Positions 8,455-17,180 of a stretch of DNA of 58,066 nt are shown here, one piece after another. The notes under the pieces were generated by a model that worked only from the letters and a program-made list of their open reading frames with translations, did no database searches and was not told the DNA's origin. Location: the NCBI GenBank assembly GCA_022843385.1, contig JALHNT010000044.1:1-58066 (forward strand), given 5' to 3'. This DNA is from Anaerolineae bacterium (lineage in GTDB: Bacteria; Chloroflexota; Anaerolineae; Aggregatilineales; Phototrophicaceae). Each line of letters starts with the position of its first letter. Position 1 is the first letter of the stretch. The position numbers and the translations under genes are program-made.

Positions 8455-9776
8455 TCTTTTTCATACGGCACGCCATCGGCTTTCGGTGGCGTCGCCCGAC
8501 CAATCAACCCGGCCATGACCACGATGGTCACCAGATATGGCACCATCTGCAAGAACTGCGGCGGCACCGGCACGCCGAGGAATTGAAAGCGCTGACCGAG
8601 CGCCTCGGAAAAGCCGAAGAGCAGACCACCCGCTGCCGCGCCGAAGGGCGTCCAGTTGCCGAAGATCATGGCGGCCAGCGCGATGAAGCCCTTGCCCGCT
8701 GTCATGTTGTCATCGAATGCGCCGGTTGTCTCCAGCGTGAACCAGGCCCCGGCCAGTCCGGCCACCATGCCGCTGATGATGACGTTGATCCAGCGGTTAC
8801 GGATGACATTGATGCCCAGCGTATCAGCCGCATGGGGATTCTCGCCGACTGCGCGTGTCCGCAGCCCCCAGCGGGTGAAGTACAGGATAACATGGGTGGC
8901 GATCACCAGAATGATCATGGCGTAGAAGATCGGTTTGCCGTTGAAGAAGACATCCCCCATGATCGGCGTGTTATTGAGGATCGGATCAAGTGGGCCGAAG
9001 CTGACAATCGACAGGGTGGTGCGGGCGGCTTCCGAACTGACCAGCACTTCGCGCCGCAGATAACTCGTCAGCCCGATTGCCAGGATGTTGATGACCGTGC
9101 CGCTGACAACCTGATTGGTCTTGAAGGTGATCGAGAGCCAGGCATGCAGCGCCGCCATGACGCCACCGCCGACCACTGCCCCAACCACACCCAGCAGTTG
9201 TGCGCCCCCGGTAGCCATTCCAGCGCTGCCCAGCAGGGTATAGACCACAAAGCCCAGACAGGCTCCGGTGAGCATCATGCCCTCGATAGCGATGTTCACT
9301 ACACCAGAGCGCTCGGCCCAGATGCCGGCAATCGCCCCCATGATGATCGGCGTCGACAGGCGAATGCTTTCTTGCAGCATGACCGTGATGTTGGTACGGC
9401 CGCCGGCAGCGATGATGATCAGCACGAGTGGCACCAGCAGCAGTCCGTTGACCACCAGCCACCAGAAGCGGATTGACTTTAGCTGGGAGAACGGGGCTAA
9501 TCCGACAACGCCACCGGCGATATAGAGCAGCGCGACCAGCGTGGCGAAACCCTGTGTCGGGATGCTGACGCCCTGTGTGCCAGCCGCGTCAATCGTCAGC
9601 AATGTGGTGGTTTCCGGCGTGATGGCCGGATTCTGCGGCAGCGCGATCAATACCCATAAGCCGATCAGGATGAAGACCAGCGCGAACACACCAATACGGG
9701 TGACGCTCAGGTAGTCGCGCCAGGACTTACGCTCTTCGATAGGGGGGGCAGTTGGTGCAATTGTGGTCATAACCAT
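8451..9776 (-). CDS. BMP-family ABC transporter permease, NupQ/YufQ-like
   Basis: 441 residues. The core (about 125-430) is a branched-chain/ribose-type permease domain with the signature SGVVNIAIEGMMLTGA at about 157-172 and later VGENPHAADTLGIN. Together with the next two genes it would form a nucleoside or purine importer of the NupOPQ type. It is longer than typical homologs: the first 120 residues add about three hydrophobic segments and a short extracytoplasmic loop (about 50-75). The start may be residue 3 (ATG at 9770) instead of 9776. It lies 68 bases after the 740-residue permease gene and is coupled by a four-base overlap to the photolyase gene. Confidence 0.88.
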   Translation of the reverse strand: MVMTTIAPTAPPIEERKSWRDYLSVTRIGVFALVFILIGLWVLIALPQNPAITPETTTLLTIDAAGTQGVSIPTQGFATLVALLYIAGGVVGLAPFSQLKSIRFWWLVVNGLLLVPLVLIIIAAGGRTNITVMLQESIRLSTPIIMGAIAGIWAERSGVVNIAIEGMMLTGACLGFVVYTLLGSAGMATGGAQLLGVVGAVVGGGVMAALHAWLSITFKTNQVVSGTVINILAIGLTSYLRREVLVSSEAARTTLSIVSFGPLDPILNNTPIMGDVFFNGKPIFYAMIILVIATHVILYFTRWGLRTRAVGENPHAADTLGINVIRNRWINVIISGMVAGLAGAWFTLETTGAFDDNMTAGKGFIALAAMIFGNWTPFGAAAGGLLFGFSEALGQRFQFLGVPVPPQFLQMVPYLVTIVVMAGLIGRATPPKADGVPYEKE

Positions 9777-9844
9777 TCCAGCTTGATCGTGATTTCAACG
9801 GGTTAGGACGGGCGGTCCATGACCAACCCGCCATCGCATGAGTC

Positions 9845-12067
9845 TTAGCCGCCCCAGCCTTTGGCGGCAAACAGAGTGCGTTCTTTCTCTTCAGCGCTGG
9901 CTTCTGGCACCCGCCACAGGAAGCGAATGATATAGTCAGCGGCGATGAACATGATGATGAGCGCCTGAATGATCTTCACCAGATCAATCGAGATTTCGGC
10001 GCGGGTTTGCATCAGGCCGGCACCCGCCAGCAGCGCCCCCCATAGTAGCCCCGCCCAGATCATGTTGCGCGGGTTGGTGCGTGCCAACAAAGCAACAGCG
10101 ATGGCGTCGAATCCTACACCACCGAAGAAGCCAGGGGTCATGTTGAAGTGGACGCCCATGATCTCAATCGATCCGGCCAGCCCGGCCAGCGCCCCGCTGA
10201 GGGCCATCGCCAGTACGATGTTCCACTTCACGCTCATGCCCGCGTATTTGGCCGCATCCGGGTTAGCCCCGACGGTGCGGAGTTCGAAGCCGGGTGTCGT
10301 TCGTTCCAGAAACCAATCGGTGAACCACACCGCCAGCAGCATCAGCACAAAACCGAGATGAAGCTGTCCCGTGACGCTGACCCACGCCAGGAACAGCGCC
10401 AGCACCAGCACCAGCAGGCCGTTGACAACCGGGCGGATCATCAGGCGCATGTTTTGTGCCAGTTGTTCGCGTCGCTGCCACAGACCCACACCCATGATGA
10501 ACAGGGCTGCCAGCACGAACCAGATTGGCGAGATGATGTTGAAGGTCGGCAGCTTTGCGCCATCGACTACGAAGGGTGTCCGCGGGACGCTGGCGGTCGT
10601 ATCGAGCAGGATGACCGGATTGGTCGACTTAATCAGCCAATCGACTAGCAGGATCATGACGAAGTTCAGCATGATGGTGTTGATGACCTCATGCGAACCG
10701 GCGTAGGCTTTGAGCGCTCCGGGCAGCGCTCCCCAGAGGAAGCCGCCGATCACCCCGACGATGATGCACAACGGCACATGAATAAGCGGGGGCAATCCGG
10801 CGAAGATGGGCGAGAAGCCGACCCACACCGCCAGGATGCCGCCAGCGTAAAGCTGACCCTCGGCACCGATGTTGAACAGACCGGCCTTAAAGCCCAACGC
10901 CACCGCCAGCCCGGCAATGATGAAGGGGATGGAGCGGATAATCATCGTTTCCAGATTGCTGGGGAAGAACAGCAGCGCTCGCTCACCCAAGCGCAAATAG
11001 ACGGCATCGACTCGCCGTTCGCTGGTCTCGCCTTCCAGCCGATCTTCGGCGTCAATGATGCCGTAGATTCCGGGGTTGCGATCAATCAACACCTGATTGT
11101 TGGGGCGGAGGATGATGAAATTGTTTTGCAGCATCGGGTCGAGTTCGGTTGCCAGCGCGGTGCCGACATTCTCGGCAGTCAGCAGTTCGTTATCGTACAG
11201 GTCTTTGACGATACGCATCTGCTCGCCAAACGCCCCTGGAGCCGTGATATTGATGGCCTGCAACTCGGCGGCAGTCGTCGCCCAATCGCGCACCTTCGCC
11301 ACTTCCAGAGCAGCAATGCTTGCCAGATCCTGCGATTCGGCTGAGGTCGCGCTCAGATTATTGGCCTGGAGCAAATCCGCCTGTTCCAGCAAGCGCTGCG
11401 CCCGCACCAGTCCGGTATCCTGAATCAGCTTCAAGTCAGCCAGCAGATCAGCGTCCGCCATTGAACTGACTTCCGGGGCAACCGCTTCGATGGCTGTTCG
11501 CGCCTCGGCCGGTAGCTCCGTCGCATCGACCAGCGAGTCGAGCAGGGCAGTGGCCTCGCTACGTTCCAGCGTCCCCAGCCCGGTCAGCAGCGGGCGCAGC
11601 GCCAGGAGTTTTTCTTCGCCGATGGTCTGAATGCCTTCGATGCTCTGGCCGAGGGTGGTCAGGGCTTCATCATCGAGTGTGCTGAAGCGTTCCAGCAGAT
11701 CGCCATAGCGCAGGATGGTGGCGATGCCGTAGGTCTGAATCTCCCCGGCGAAGCGCGCCACATTATTGATGCGCCGTTCACCAATCTCGACGCTGGCGGT
11801 GTACTGTTTTGCCAGTGCCAGTTGCTCGCTGCTCAGGGTGTTGCTGATGGTCAGCCCGACCGAGCCTTCCAGCAGGCCATTGTAAGCCGTGCCGATGATG
11901 TTGAGTTCCTGGCCGACATCCACGCTGCCGCGCGTCAGCAGCTCGGTCAGCACAATGAACAGGCTGCTGATGATGAGCGCGGTGATGACGGCGAACAGCG
12001 GCACCAGCGCCGGTGAAATCTTGCCCCAACGGCGGGCGAAGGCCGGGATGTTGCGAGTTTCAGCCAT
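9845..12067 (-). CDS. BMP-family ABC permease (NupP/YufP-like) with large extracytoplasmic insert
   Basis: 740 residues, about twice the usual length. TM1 lies at about 19-42. The permease core resumes at about 372 (ETMIIRSIPFIIAGLAVALG) and contains the family signature FKAGLFNIGAEGQL at about 393-406 and VGANPDAAKYAGM. Between them, residues about 78-370 form a mostly helical, Ala/Leu/Glu-rich, Cys-free domain with hydrophobic character too low for membrane spans; by topology it faces outside. This domain is not part of the standard NupP fold. Its start overlaps the ATPase stop by eight bases. It pairs with the NupQ-like permease downstream. No BMP lipoprotein is encoded nearby, so the insert may take over substrate capture or docking; that is inference. 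Confidence 0.88.
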   Translation of the reverse strand: MAETRNIPAFARRWGKISPALVPLFAVITALIISSLFIVLTELLTRGSVDVGQELNIIGTAYNGLLEGSVGLTISNTLSSEQLALAKQYTASVEIGERRINNVARFAGEIQTYGIATILRYGDLLERFSTLDDEALTTLGQSIEGIQTIGEEKLLALRPLLTGLGTLERSEATALLDSLVDATELPAEARTAIEAVAPEVSSMADADLLADLKLIQDTGLVRAQRLLEQADLLQANNLSATSAESQDLASIAALEVAKVRDWATTAAELQAINITAPGAFGEQMRIVKDLYDNELLTAENVGTALATELDPMLQNNFIILRPNNQVLIDRNPGIYGIIDAEDRLEGETSERRVDAVYLRLGERALLFFPSNLETMIIRSIPFIIAGLAVALGFKAGLFNIGAEGQLYAGGILAVWVGFSPIFAGLPPLIHVPLCIIVGVIGGFLWGALPGALKAYAGSHEVINTIMLNFVMILLVDWLIKSTNPVILLDTTASVPRTPFVVDGAKLPTFNIISPIWFVLAALFIMGVGLWQRREQLAQNMRLMIRPVVNGLLVLVLALFLAWVSVTGQLHLGFVLMLLAVWFTDWFLERTTPGFELRTVGANPDAAKYAGMSVKWNIVLAMALSGALAGLAGSIEIMGVHFNMTPGFFGGVGFDAIAVALLARTNPRNMIWAGLLWGALLAGAGLMQTRAEISIDLVKIIQALIIMFIAADYIIRFLWRVPEASAEEKERTLFAAKGWGG

Positions 12068-13601
12068 GAACCATCTCTTTCTCGCGCTTGACCCCGGCCA
12101 TCAACAGGCCGATGCCATCACGGGTGGCGTCTTCAATCCGAACAATATCGATGATCTTGCCCGCGTACATCACGGCGATCACATCGGCCAGGCCAAAGAT
12201 TTCATCCAGTTCTGTCGAGACCAGAAGCACCGCTGAACCGGCATCGCGCATCCCGACGATCTGCTTGTGGATGAACTCAATCGATCCGACATCCAGGCCG
12301 CGCGTCGGCTGGGCGGCGATCAGCAGTCGCGTTGGGCGGGAGAATTCGCGGGCGATGATGGCTTTCTGTTGATTGCCACCGGATAGCGTGCCGATGTTGG
12401 CGTAGATGCTCGGCGTGCGGACATCGTATTGCTTGACCAGTTGGCGCGCGTTCTCGTCTTTGGCTTTTTCATTCGCCAGGATGCCCATGCTGAACGGGAC
12501 GACATAATAGGTTTGCAGCACCAGATTGTCTTTGATCGGGAAGCTGGCGACCATGCCGTTCTTACGGCGGTCTTCCGGCACATGCGCCACGCCGGTCTCG
12601 GTGATTTTGCGTGGTTGGGCGTGTGTCAGGTCATGGCCTTCAACCGTAATGTGACCACTTTCCGCGTGACGCAGCCCAGTGATCGCTTCCACCAGCTCGG
12701 TTTGTCCATTACCCTGCACGCCAGCGATCCCCAGAATTTCGCCGCTGCGGACTTCCAACGACAGGTGATTGATCGCCAGCAGCTTGCGATCATCGCGGAC
12801 GCACAGATCACGAATGACGAGGATCGGCTCGCCGGCCTGCGCCGGTTTCTTCTCGACCTGAAGCAGCACGCTGCGCCCGACCATCATCGAGGCCAGCGAT
12901 TCTTCAGTTGAGGTTTTAGGGTCGGCATCGCCAACCACTTTGCCTAAGCGCAGCACTGTCACCTTATCACAGATTTCCAGCACTTCCTTGAGCTTGTGCG
13001 AGATGAAGATGATGCTCACGCCGCGCGCCAGCAGCGTCCGCATGATGCCGAATAAACCCTCGGTCTCCTGCGGCGTCAGCACGGCCGATGGCTCGTCCAG
13101 GATCAGGATGTCGCATTTGCGATACAGCGCCTTGATGATCTCGACGCGCTGTTGCACGCCGACGGGCAAATCCTGCACCAGCGCATCCGGGTCAACATCC
13201 AGCCCATACTGCTGCGAAATCTCGACGATCCGCTGCCGGGCGGCGCGTCGGTTGAGGAACAGGCCGCTGACCGATTCGTTGCCCAACATGATGTTATCGG
13301 TGACGGTCAGCACTGGCACCAATTGGAAATGCTGATGCACCATGCCGATGCCGAGCGCGATGGCGTCATTGGGATTGTGGATGGTGGCCGCTTTACCATT
13401 GACCCAAATCTCACCCTCATCTGGCGTGTACAACCCGTAGATCAGGTTCATCAACGTCGATTTGCCCGCGCCATTTTCCCCCAGCAAACCCAATACCTGG
13501 CCTTTGTGGAGTTTCAGATTGATGTGGTCATTGGCGAGGACGCCGGGAAATCGTTTCGTCAGCCCGCGCACTTCCAGCACGACAGGCGGTGTTTCTGCCA
13601 T
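12060..13601 (-). CDS. Double-ATPase subunit of BMP-family ABC importer (NupO/YufO-like)
   Basis: 513 residues with two ABC ATPase domains. Domain 1 has Walker A GENGAGKS at 41-48, Walker B ILILDEPSAVLTP and a degenerate signature LPVGVQQRVEI. Domain 2 has the altered Walker A GVQGNGQTE, a canonical LSGGNQQK signature and the Walker B variant AAQPTRGLDVG in which the usual catalytic Glu is Gln. This asymmetric arrangement is typical of ribose/nucleoside importer ATPases with one weak site. It is the first gene of a minus-strand operon that continues into both permeases. The substrate is probably a nucleoside or purine by family; the PucR regulator at 28794-30407 is consistent with purine metabolism but not linked to it here. 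Confidence 0.92.
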   Translation of the reverse strand: MAETPPVVLEVRGLTKRFPGVLANDHINLKLHKGQVLGLLGENGAGKSTLMNLIYGLYTPDEGEIWVNGKAATIHNPNDAIALGIGMVHQHFQLVPVLTVTDNIMLGNESVSGLFLNRRAARQRIVEISQQYGLDVDPDALVQDLPVGVQQRVEIIKALYRKCDILILDEPSAVLTPQETEGLFGIMRTLLARGVSIIFISHKLKEVLEICDKVTVLRLGKVVGDADPKTSTEESLASMMVGRSVLLQVEKKPAQAGEPILVIRDLCVRDDRKLLAINHLSLEVRSGEILGIAGVQGNGQTELVEAITGLRHAESGHITVEGHDLTHAQPRKITETGVAHVPEDRRKNGMVASFPIKDNLVLQTYYVVPFSMGILANEKAKDENARQLVKQYDVRTPSIYANIGTLSGGNQQKAIIAREFSRPTRLLIAAQPTRGLDVGSIEFIHKQIVGMRDAGSAVLLVSTELDEIFGLADVIAVMYAGKIIDIVRIEDATRDGIGLLMAGVKREKEMVHG

Positions 13602-13639
13602 AGGGATGCCTCGATGTTCAGTTGGCGATCAATGGCAGG

Positions 13640-13645
13640 AGTATA
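13640..13645 (-). promoter_or_regulatory. Possible -10 box for the BMP ABC operon
   Basis: Read on the minus strand this is TATACT, about 38 bases before the ATPase start codon. No good -35 lies at the right distance, so activation or a weak promoter is possible. Confidence 0.3.
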
Positions 13646-13675
13646 ACGTGAAAATGGCGATGCGACAGGAAGTGT

Positions 13676-13704
13676 TTGACAGCCCCCAAAAACTGCGCTA
13701 CAGT
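13676..13704 (+). promoter_or_regulatory. Sigma-70-type promoter of the lacI/sugar-ABC operon
   Basis: A consensus -35 TTGACA (13676-13681) is followed after exactly 17 bases by a -10 TACAGT (13699-13704). The predicted transcription start near 13711 falls inside the first of two operator-like boxes, so repressor binding there would block initiation. Confidence 0.75.
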
Positions 13705-13708
13705 TAGG

Positions 13709-13733
13709 TAAAACGTGTTACTAAAACGTGTTA
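13709..13733 (+). promoter_or_regulatory. Two tandem LacI-type operator boxes
   Basis: The 12-mer TAAAACGTGTTA occurs at 13709-13720 and again, identical, at 13722-13733. It is palindromic except for one pair and centred on ACGT, as expected for LacI-family operators with a central CG. The boxes cover the predicted transcription start and end four bases before the lacI ATG, suggesting autorepression. Confidence 0.7.
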
Positions 13734-13737
13734 TCTG

Positions 13738-14778
13738 ATGAAAAAACGCATTACTGCCAAAGATATAGCCGATAAAGCTGGGGTGTCGCGCACCACCGTT
13801 TCCTTTGTCCTCAACAATGTGCCGGGAGTACGCATCCCGGATGAAACGCGCCAGCGCATTCTCGATGCTGCTAACGAACTGAATTACCATCCGGATGCCG
13901 CTGCTCGGCGCATGGTGTCCGGTCGGGCGCGGGTGATCGGCTTCGTCGTTCGCCAGACCGCCGAACAGGCTTTCTCCGATCATTTCCTCCCCTCGGTGCT
14001 GCGCGGCGTGACCCAGGCGGCGGCTGAACATGGCTATCGCACCCTCTTTGAAGCAATTGACCCGGACAATCACGATGACGCCTATACCCGCCTCATGCTT
14101 GAACGGCATGTTGATGGCCTGGTTCTATCCGGTCCGCGGTCAGATGATGAAGATCTGCGCCAGCTTCATTTGCAGAACTGGCCGCTGGTGCTGATGGGTC
14201 AGATGCCGGGCGAGGATATTCCTTTTGTCGATGTCGATAATGTCGGCGGGGCGCATTGCGCTGTTGAGTATCTCATCAACCTGGGACACCGGCGCATCGG
14301 TTTCATCTCGAATGCTCGGCGTGTATATACCGCCAGCGCCGACCGCCTGACCGGCTATCAGCAGGCATTGAACCAGGCCGCTATTCCTTTTGATCCCTCC
14401 TTAGTCCAGTTCGGTGACTTCTCACCCCGCAGCGGCGAAGTGGCGATGGATGCCCTGCTACGGGTGGAGCCGCGCCCGACGGCAGTCTTTGTCGCGTCCG
14501 ACACGGTAGCGCTCGGTGCGCTCCATGCCATTCGGCGACATGGTTTGCGCGTGCCGGAAGATATGGCGTTGGTTGGTTTTGATGACATCGCGCTCTCTGG
14601 GTTTGTTGACCCGCCACTGACCACCATCCGATTGCCATCCTATGAGCTGGGCTGGCACACCGCTGACAAACTCATCCGCATCATCAACGGCGATGAAGCC
14701 GCGCGCCATGCCCATGTGCTGCTGCCGACGGAACTGATTGTGCGCTCATCCTGTGGGGCGGACGGGAAACCGACCTGA
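13738..14778 (+). CDS. LacI-family transcriptional repressor
   Basis: 346 residues. Residues 5-58 form the LacI helix-turn-helix and hinge (ITAKDIADKAGVSRTTVSFV, then LNYHPDAAARRM). Residues about 63-340 form a periplasmic-binding-protein-like sugar sensor ending in PTELIVRSSC. Such proteins bind palindromic operators and release on binding a sugar or derivative. The gene sits immediately upstream of a carbohydrate ABC importer on the same strand. The 109 bases between lacI and the binding-protein gene hold no convincing promoter, so the repressor probably controls its own gene and the importer from the promoter at 13676. The sugar cannot be read from the sequence. Confidence 0.92.
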   Translation: MKKRITAKDIADKAGVSRTTVSFVLNNVPGVRIPDETRQRILDAANELNYHPDAAARRMVSGRARVIGFVVRQTAEQAFSDHFLPSVLRGVTQAAAEHGYRTLFEAIDPDNHDDAYTRLMLERHVDGLVLSGPRSDDEDLRQLHLQNWPLVLMGQMPGEDIPFVDVDNVGGAHCAVEYLINLGHRRIGFISNARRVYTASADRLTGYQQALNQAAIPFDPSLVQFGDFSPRSGEVAMDALLRVEPRPTAVFVASDTVALGALHAIRRHGLRVPEDMALVGFDDIALSGFVDPPLTTIRLPSYELGWHTADKLIRIINGDEAARHAHVLLPTELIVRSSCGADGKPT

Positions 14779-14820
14779 CCCCGATTTGTGATTGTGATCA
14801 ATAGATCGAAGGGAGGTGCA

Positions 14821-14871
14821 ATGGCAGGTCGTGAAGGTCATCGAAATGGTTGCTTCCATCCTAATTTTTAG
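14821..14871 (+). CDS. Possible 16-residue leader peptide before the sugar-binding protein gene
   Basis: An ATG at 14821 is preceded by a strong GGGAGGTG ribosome binding site (14811-14818) and reads MAGREGHRNGCFHPNF before a TAG at 14869-14871. Four bases later the AGGAGG site of the binding-protein gene begins. A functional leader ORF that couples or tunes translation is possible, but the peptide has no run of any one amino acid, so classical attenuation is not suggested. It could equally be a chance reading frame. Confidence 0.35.
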   Translation: MAGREGHRNGCFHPNF

Positions 14872-14887
14872 CAATAGGAGGGTGTTC

Positions 14888-16162
14888 ATGTCTCGTAAGA
14901 AATGGATTTTGGGGATCGTGGCGCTGGCGCTTATGACGACGCTGGCGCTGCCGCTTCAGGCTGCGCCCGCCGCGCAGATCGATTGTCAGGGTGCCGCGAG
15001 TGGCGACACCATCACCTTACTCTACCAATGGTCGGGTGCTGAAGAAGAGCGCTTGAACGAAATCCTCAAGCCGTTGGTGGATGCCTGTGGCATCGTGTTG
15101 CAACCGGAATCGACGCGCGACCAGGCGCTGCTCGATACGCGCGTGCAGGCTGGTACCCCGCCGGACATCGCCTTCTGGAATGTGACCCAGTTACAGCAGT
15201 ATCAGGATGACCTGCAACCAATGGATGCGCTGGGCGCGGCTGCCGACAGTTACGCCGAGTTCTTCCTCACTCCCGGCACGATTGAAGGCAAGTGGGTTGG
15301 TCTGCCGGTCAAGGCCGACATCAAGACCATCATCTGGTACAGCCCGTTCATGTTTGAAGCCCAGGAATATGCCGTTCCGACCACCTGGGAAGAACTGGAT
15401 ACGCTGGTTGAGCAGATGGTTGCCAACGGCGAAGTTCCCTGGAGCATGGGCTTTGAGTCCGGCGATGCGACGGGCTGGACCGCCTCTGACTTCATCCAGG
15501 ATATCCTGCTAGTGACACAGGGGCCGGATTACGTGCTGGACATTATTTCCGGCGAAGTCCCTTACAACGATGAAGGTGTGAAGCAGGCTTACGAACTTTA
15601 CGGCAAATGGGCTGCCGATCCGGTCTACACAGTAGGCGGCGCGGAAGGCTCGCTCTCAACCGGCTTCCTGGATGCCATCTACAAGCCGTTCGCCGATCCG
15701 CCGGAAGCGATGATGGTCAAGCAGTCCGGTTTCGCCGGCGGTGAAATCCTCAAGCAGTTCCCCGATCTGGTCTATGGCGAAGATTATGACTTCTTCGCTG
15801 TTCCCGGCGCCCAGGGCTTGCAGGGCGGCACCGACTGGATGATGGCTTTCAACGATACCCCGGCAGTCCGGGCGCTGGTGGTCTATCTCTCGTCGGCAGA
15901 AGGCGGGGCGAACTGGGCTGCGGCCAGCTTCGATCTATCGCCGAACCTGGGCGCGGCCGGAAATTACACCGACCCGGCCCTCATCAAGAAGGGCGAGGCG
16001 CTGGCGAATACTCAGGGCTTCACCCCCGATATTGGCGACACCATCACTGGCGGCTTCGGCAAGGCCGAGTGGACGGCGATTGTCAACTACATCAACGGTG
16101 GTGACCTGGACGAAGAACTGGCAGCCGTAGCAGCCGTACAGGCCGAGGCAACTGGACAGTAA
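14888..16162 (+). CDS. Carbohydrate ABC transporter substrate-binding protein
   Basis: 424 residues from the ATG at 14888, which has AGGAGG (14876-14881) at six bases; an in-frame start at 14816 is not favoured. Residues 1-28 form a signal peptide (KKWILGIVALALMTTLALP ending AAPAAQ) with no lipobox, so it is released or held otherwise. The mature part is a family-1 solute-binding protein: DTITLLYQWSGAEEERLNEI, RVQAGTPPDIAFWN, GKWVGLPVKADIKTIIWY and a C-terminal AEWTAIVNYINGG. It should capture a sugar outside the cell and deliver it to the two permeases that follow. No ATPase gene is in the operon, so a shared MsmX/MalK-type ATPase is probably used. Confidence 0.9.
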   Translation: MSRKKWILGIVALALMTTLALPLQAAPAAQIDCQGAASGDTITLLYQWSGAEEERLNEILKPLVDACGIVLQPESTRDQALLDTRVQAGTPPDIAFWNVTQLQQYQDDLQPMDALGAAADSYAEFFLTPGTIEGKWVGLPVKADIKTIIWYSPFMFEAQEYAVPTTWEELDTLVEQMVANGEVPWSMGFESGDATGWTASDFIQDILLVTQGPDYVLDIISGEVPYNDEGVKQAYELYGKWAADPVYTVGGAEGSLSTGFLDAIYKPFADPPEAMMVKQSGFAGGEILKQFPDLVYGEDYDFFAVPGAQGLQGGTDWMMAFNDTPAVRALVVYLSSAEGGANWAAASFDLSPNLGAAGNYTDPALIKKGEALANTQGFTPDIGDTITGGFGKAEWTAIVNYINGGDLDEELAAVAAVQAEATGQ

Positions 16163-16192
16163 ATCGATCCGGTTTGTTCTGTGAGATAAGCT

Positions 16193-16216
16193 GGGGCGGT
16201 TCATTAGGGCCGCCCC
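16193..16216 (+). terminator. Intra-operon stem-loop after the binding-protein gene
   Basis: GGGGCGG (16193-16199) pairs perfectly with CCGCCCC (16210-16216) and is followed only by TTATT. Such hairpins after binding-protein genes usually act as partial terminators or mRNA stabilisers that give more binding protein than permease. Confidence 0.6.
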
Positions 16217-16238
16217 TTATTGGTTACGGAGGCCGCCA

Positions 16239-17180
16239 ATGACCACCCGGACAGCCCACCCCGCCGCCAACATTCCCCAAATCATGAAACAAGGGCGTGC
16301 GATTCCTTGGCTTTATTTGCTGCCAGCGTTGCTGGTGATGACCACCTTTATCATCTATCCCGCTTTGAATACCGTCTATCTCAGTCTGCGTGACCGTGAC
16401 AGTGTTCAGTGGGCAACCGCTGAATGCCGGCCGGATCAACCCTGCTGGGGTATCTTTGAAAATTACCGTTATGCCTTAACCGCTCCAGTCATGCAAAATG
16501 CGTTTCTGAATAACCTCACCTGGATTATTTTGATGGTTTCGGGGACGGTAGGGCTGGGACTGGTGATCGCCATGTTCGCCAACCGCGTCCGTTACGAGGC
16601 GCTGGCGAAAGCCATCATCTTCATGCCGATGGCGATCTCCTTTGTCGGTGCTGGCGTCATCTGGCGTTTCGTGTATGACTTCAGCACCGGCGACAGCCAG
16701 TTGGGCTTGCTCAACGGCATCGTTACAGCGCTCGGTGGACAGCCAGTCTCCTGGCTGACCGAGCCGCAGGTCAACACGCTGGCGCTGATCGTCGTTGGCA
16801 TCTGGATGTGGACCGGTTTCTGTATGACCATCATCTCGGCAGCCATCAAAAGTGTCCCCGACGACATCCTGGAAGCAGCCCGGACCGATGGCGCGAATGA
16901 ATGGCAGACCTTCTGGAAGATTATCATCCCCACCATCCTGCCGACGCTGCTGGTGGTTGTGGTGACGATGGTCGTCAATGTCCTCAAAATCTTCGATATT
17001 GTCTATGTCATGACCGGCGGCAACTACGGCACCGAGGTCATTGCCAACCGGCTGTACATTGAACAATACACCAACTTTGACACCGGCCATGCGGCTGCCA
17101 TCGCTGTGGTGCTGATCGTCATCATCATCCCCGCCATGATTATCAATCTGCGGCGCTTCAACGAGGAGGGGCAGCGATGA
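16239..17180 (+). CDS. Carbohydrate ABC transporter permease, MalF/UgpA-like
   Basis: 313 residues with six membrane spans. The first span (about 22-45, PWLYLLPALLVMTTFIIYPA) is the standard start of this family, and the ATPase-docking EAA loop appears as EAARTDGANEWQTFWKIIIP near residues 210-230. The first outer loop has a small extra piece with two cysteines, Cys63 and Cys69, which could form a disulfide; that is not a usual feature. It forms the translocation pore with the MalG-like subunit, whose gene overlaps its stop by four bases (ATGA at 17177-17180). Confidence 0.93.
   Translation: MTTRTAHPAANIPQIMKQGRAIPWLYLLPALLVMTTFIIYPALNTVYLSLRDRDSVQWATAECRPDQPCWGIFENYRYALTAPVMQNAFLNNLTWIILMVSGTVGLGLVIAMFANRVRYEALAKAIIFMPMAISFVGAGVIWRFVYDFSTGDSQLGLLNGIVTALGGQPVSWLTEPQVNTLALIVVGIWMWTGFCMTIISAAIKSVPDDILEAARTDGANEWQTFWKIIIPTILPTLLVVVVTMVVNVLKIFDIVYVMTGGNYGTEVIANRLYIEQYTNFDTGHAAAIAVVLIVIIIPAMIINLRRFNEEGQR

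Noticed and set aside
8583..9476. Plus-strand frame of 297 codons opposite the NupQ-like permease
   Set aside because: It is rich in Asp, His, Gln and Arg with no hydrophobic core, typical of an antisense shadow of a membrane-protein gene.
10691..11344. Plus-strand frame opposite the 740-residue permease insert
   Set aside because: I considered that the insert could be a separate antisense gene, but the minus frame is continuous from TM1 to the permease core and the plus frame looks random.
14779..14887. Known riboswitch in the leader of the sugar-binding protein gene
   Set aside because: The 109 bases show no recognisable riboswitch class; only the small ORF and the two ribosome binding sites stand out.
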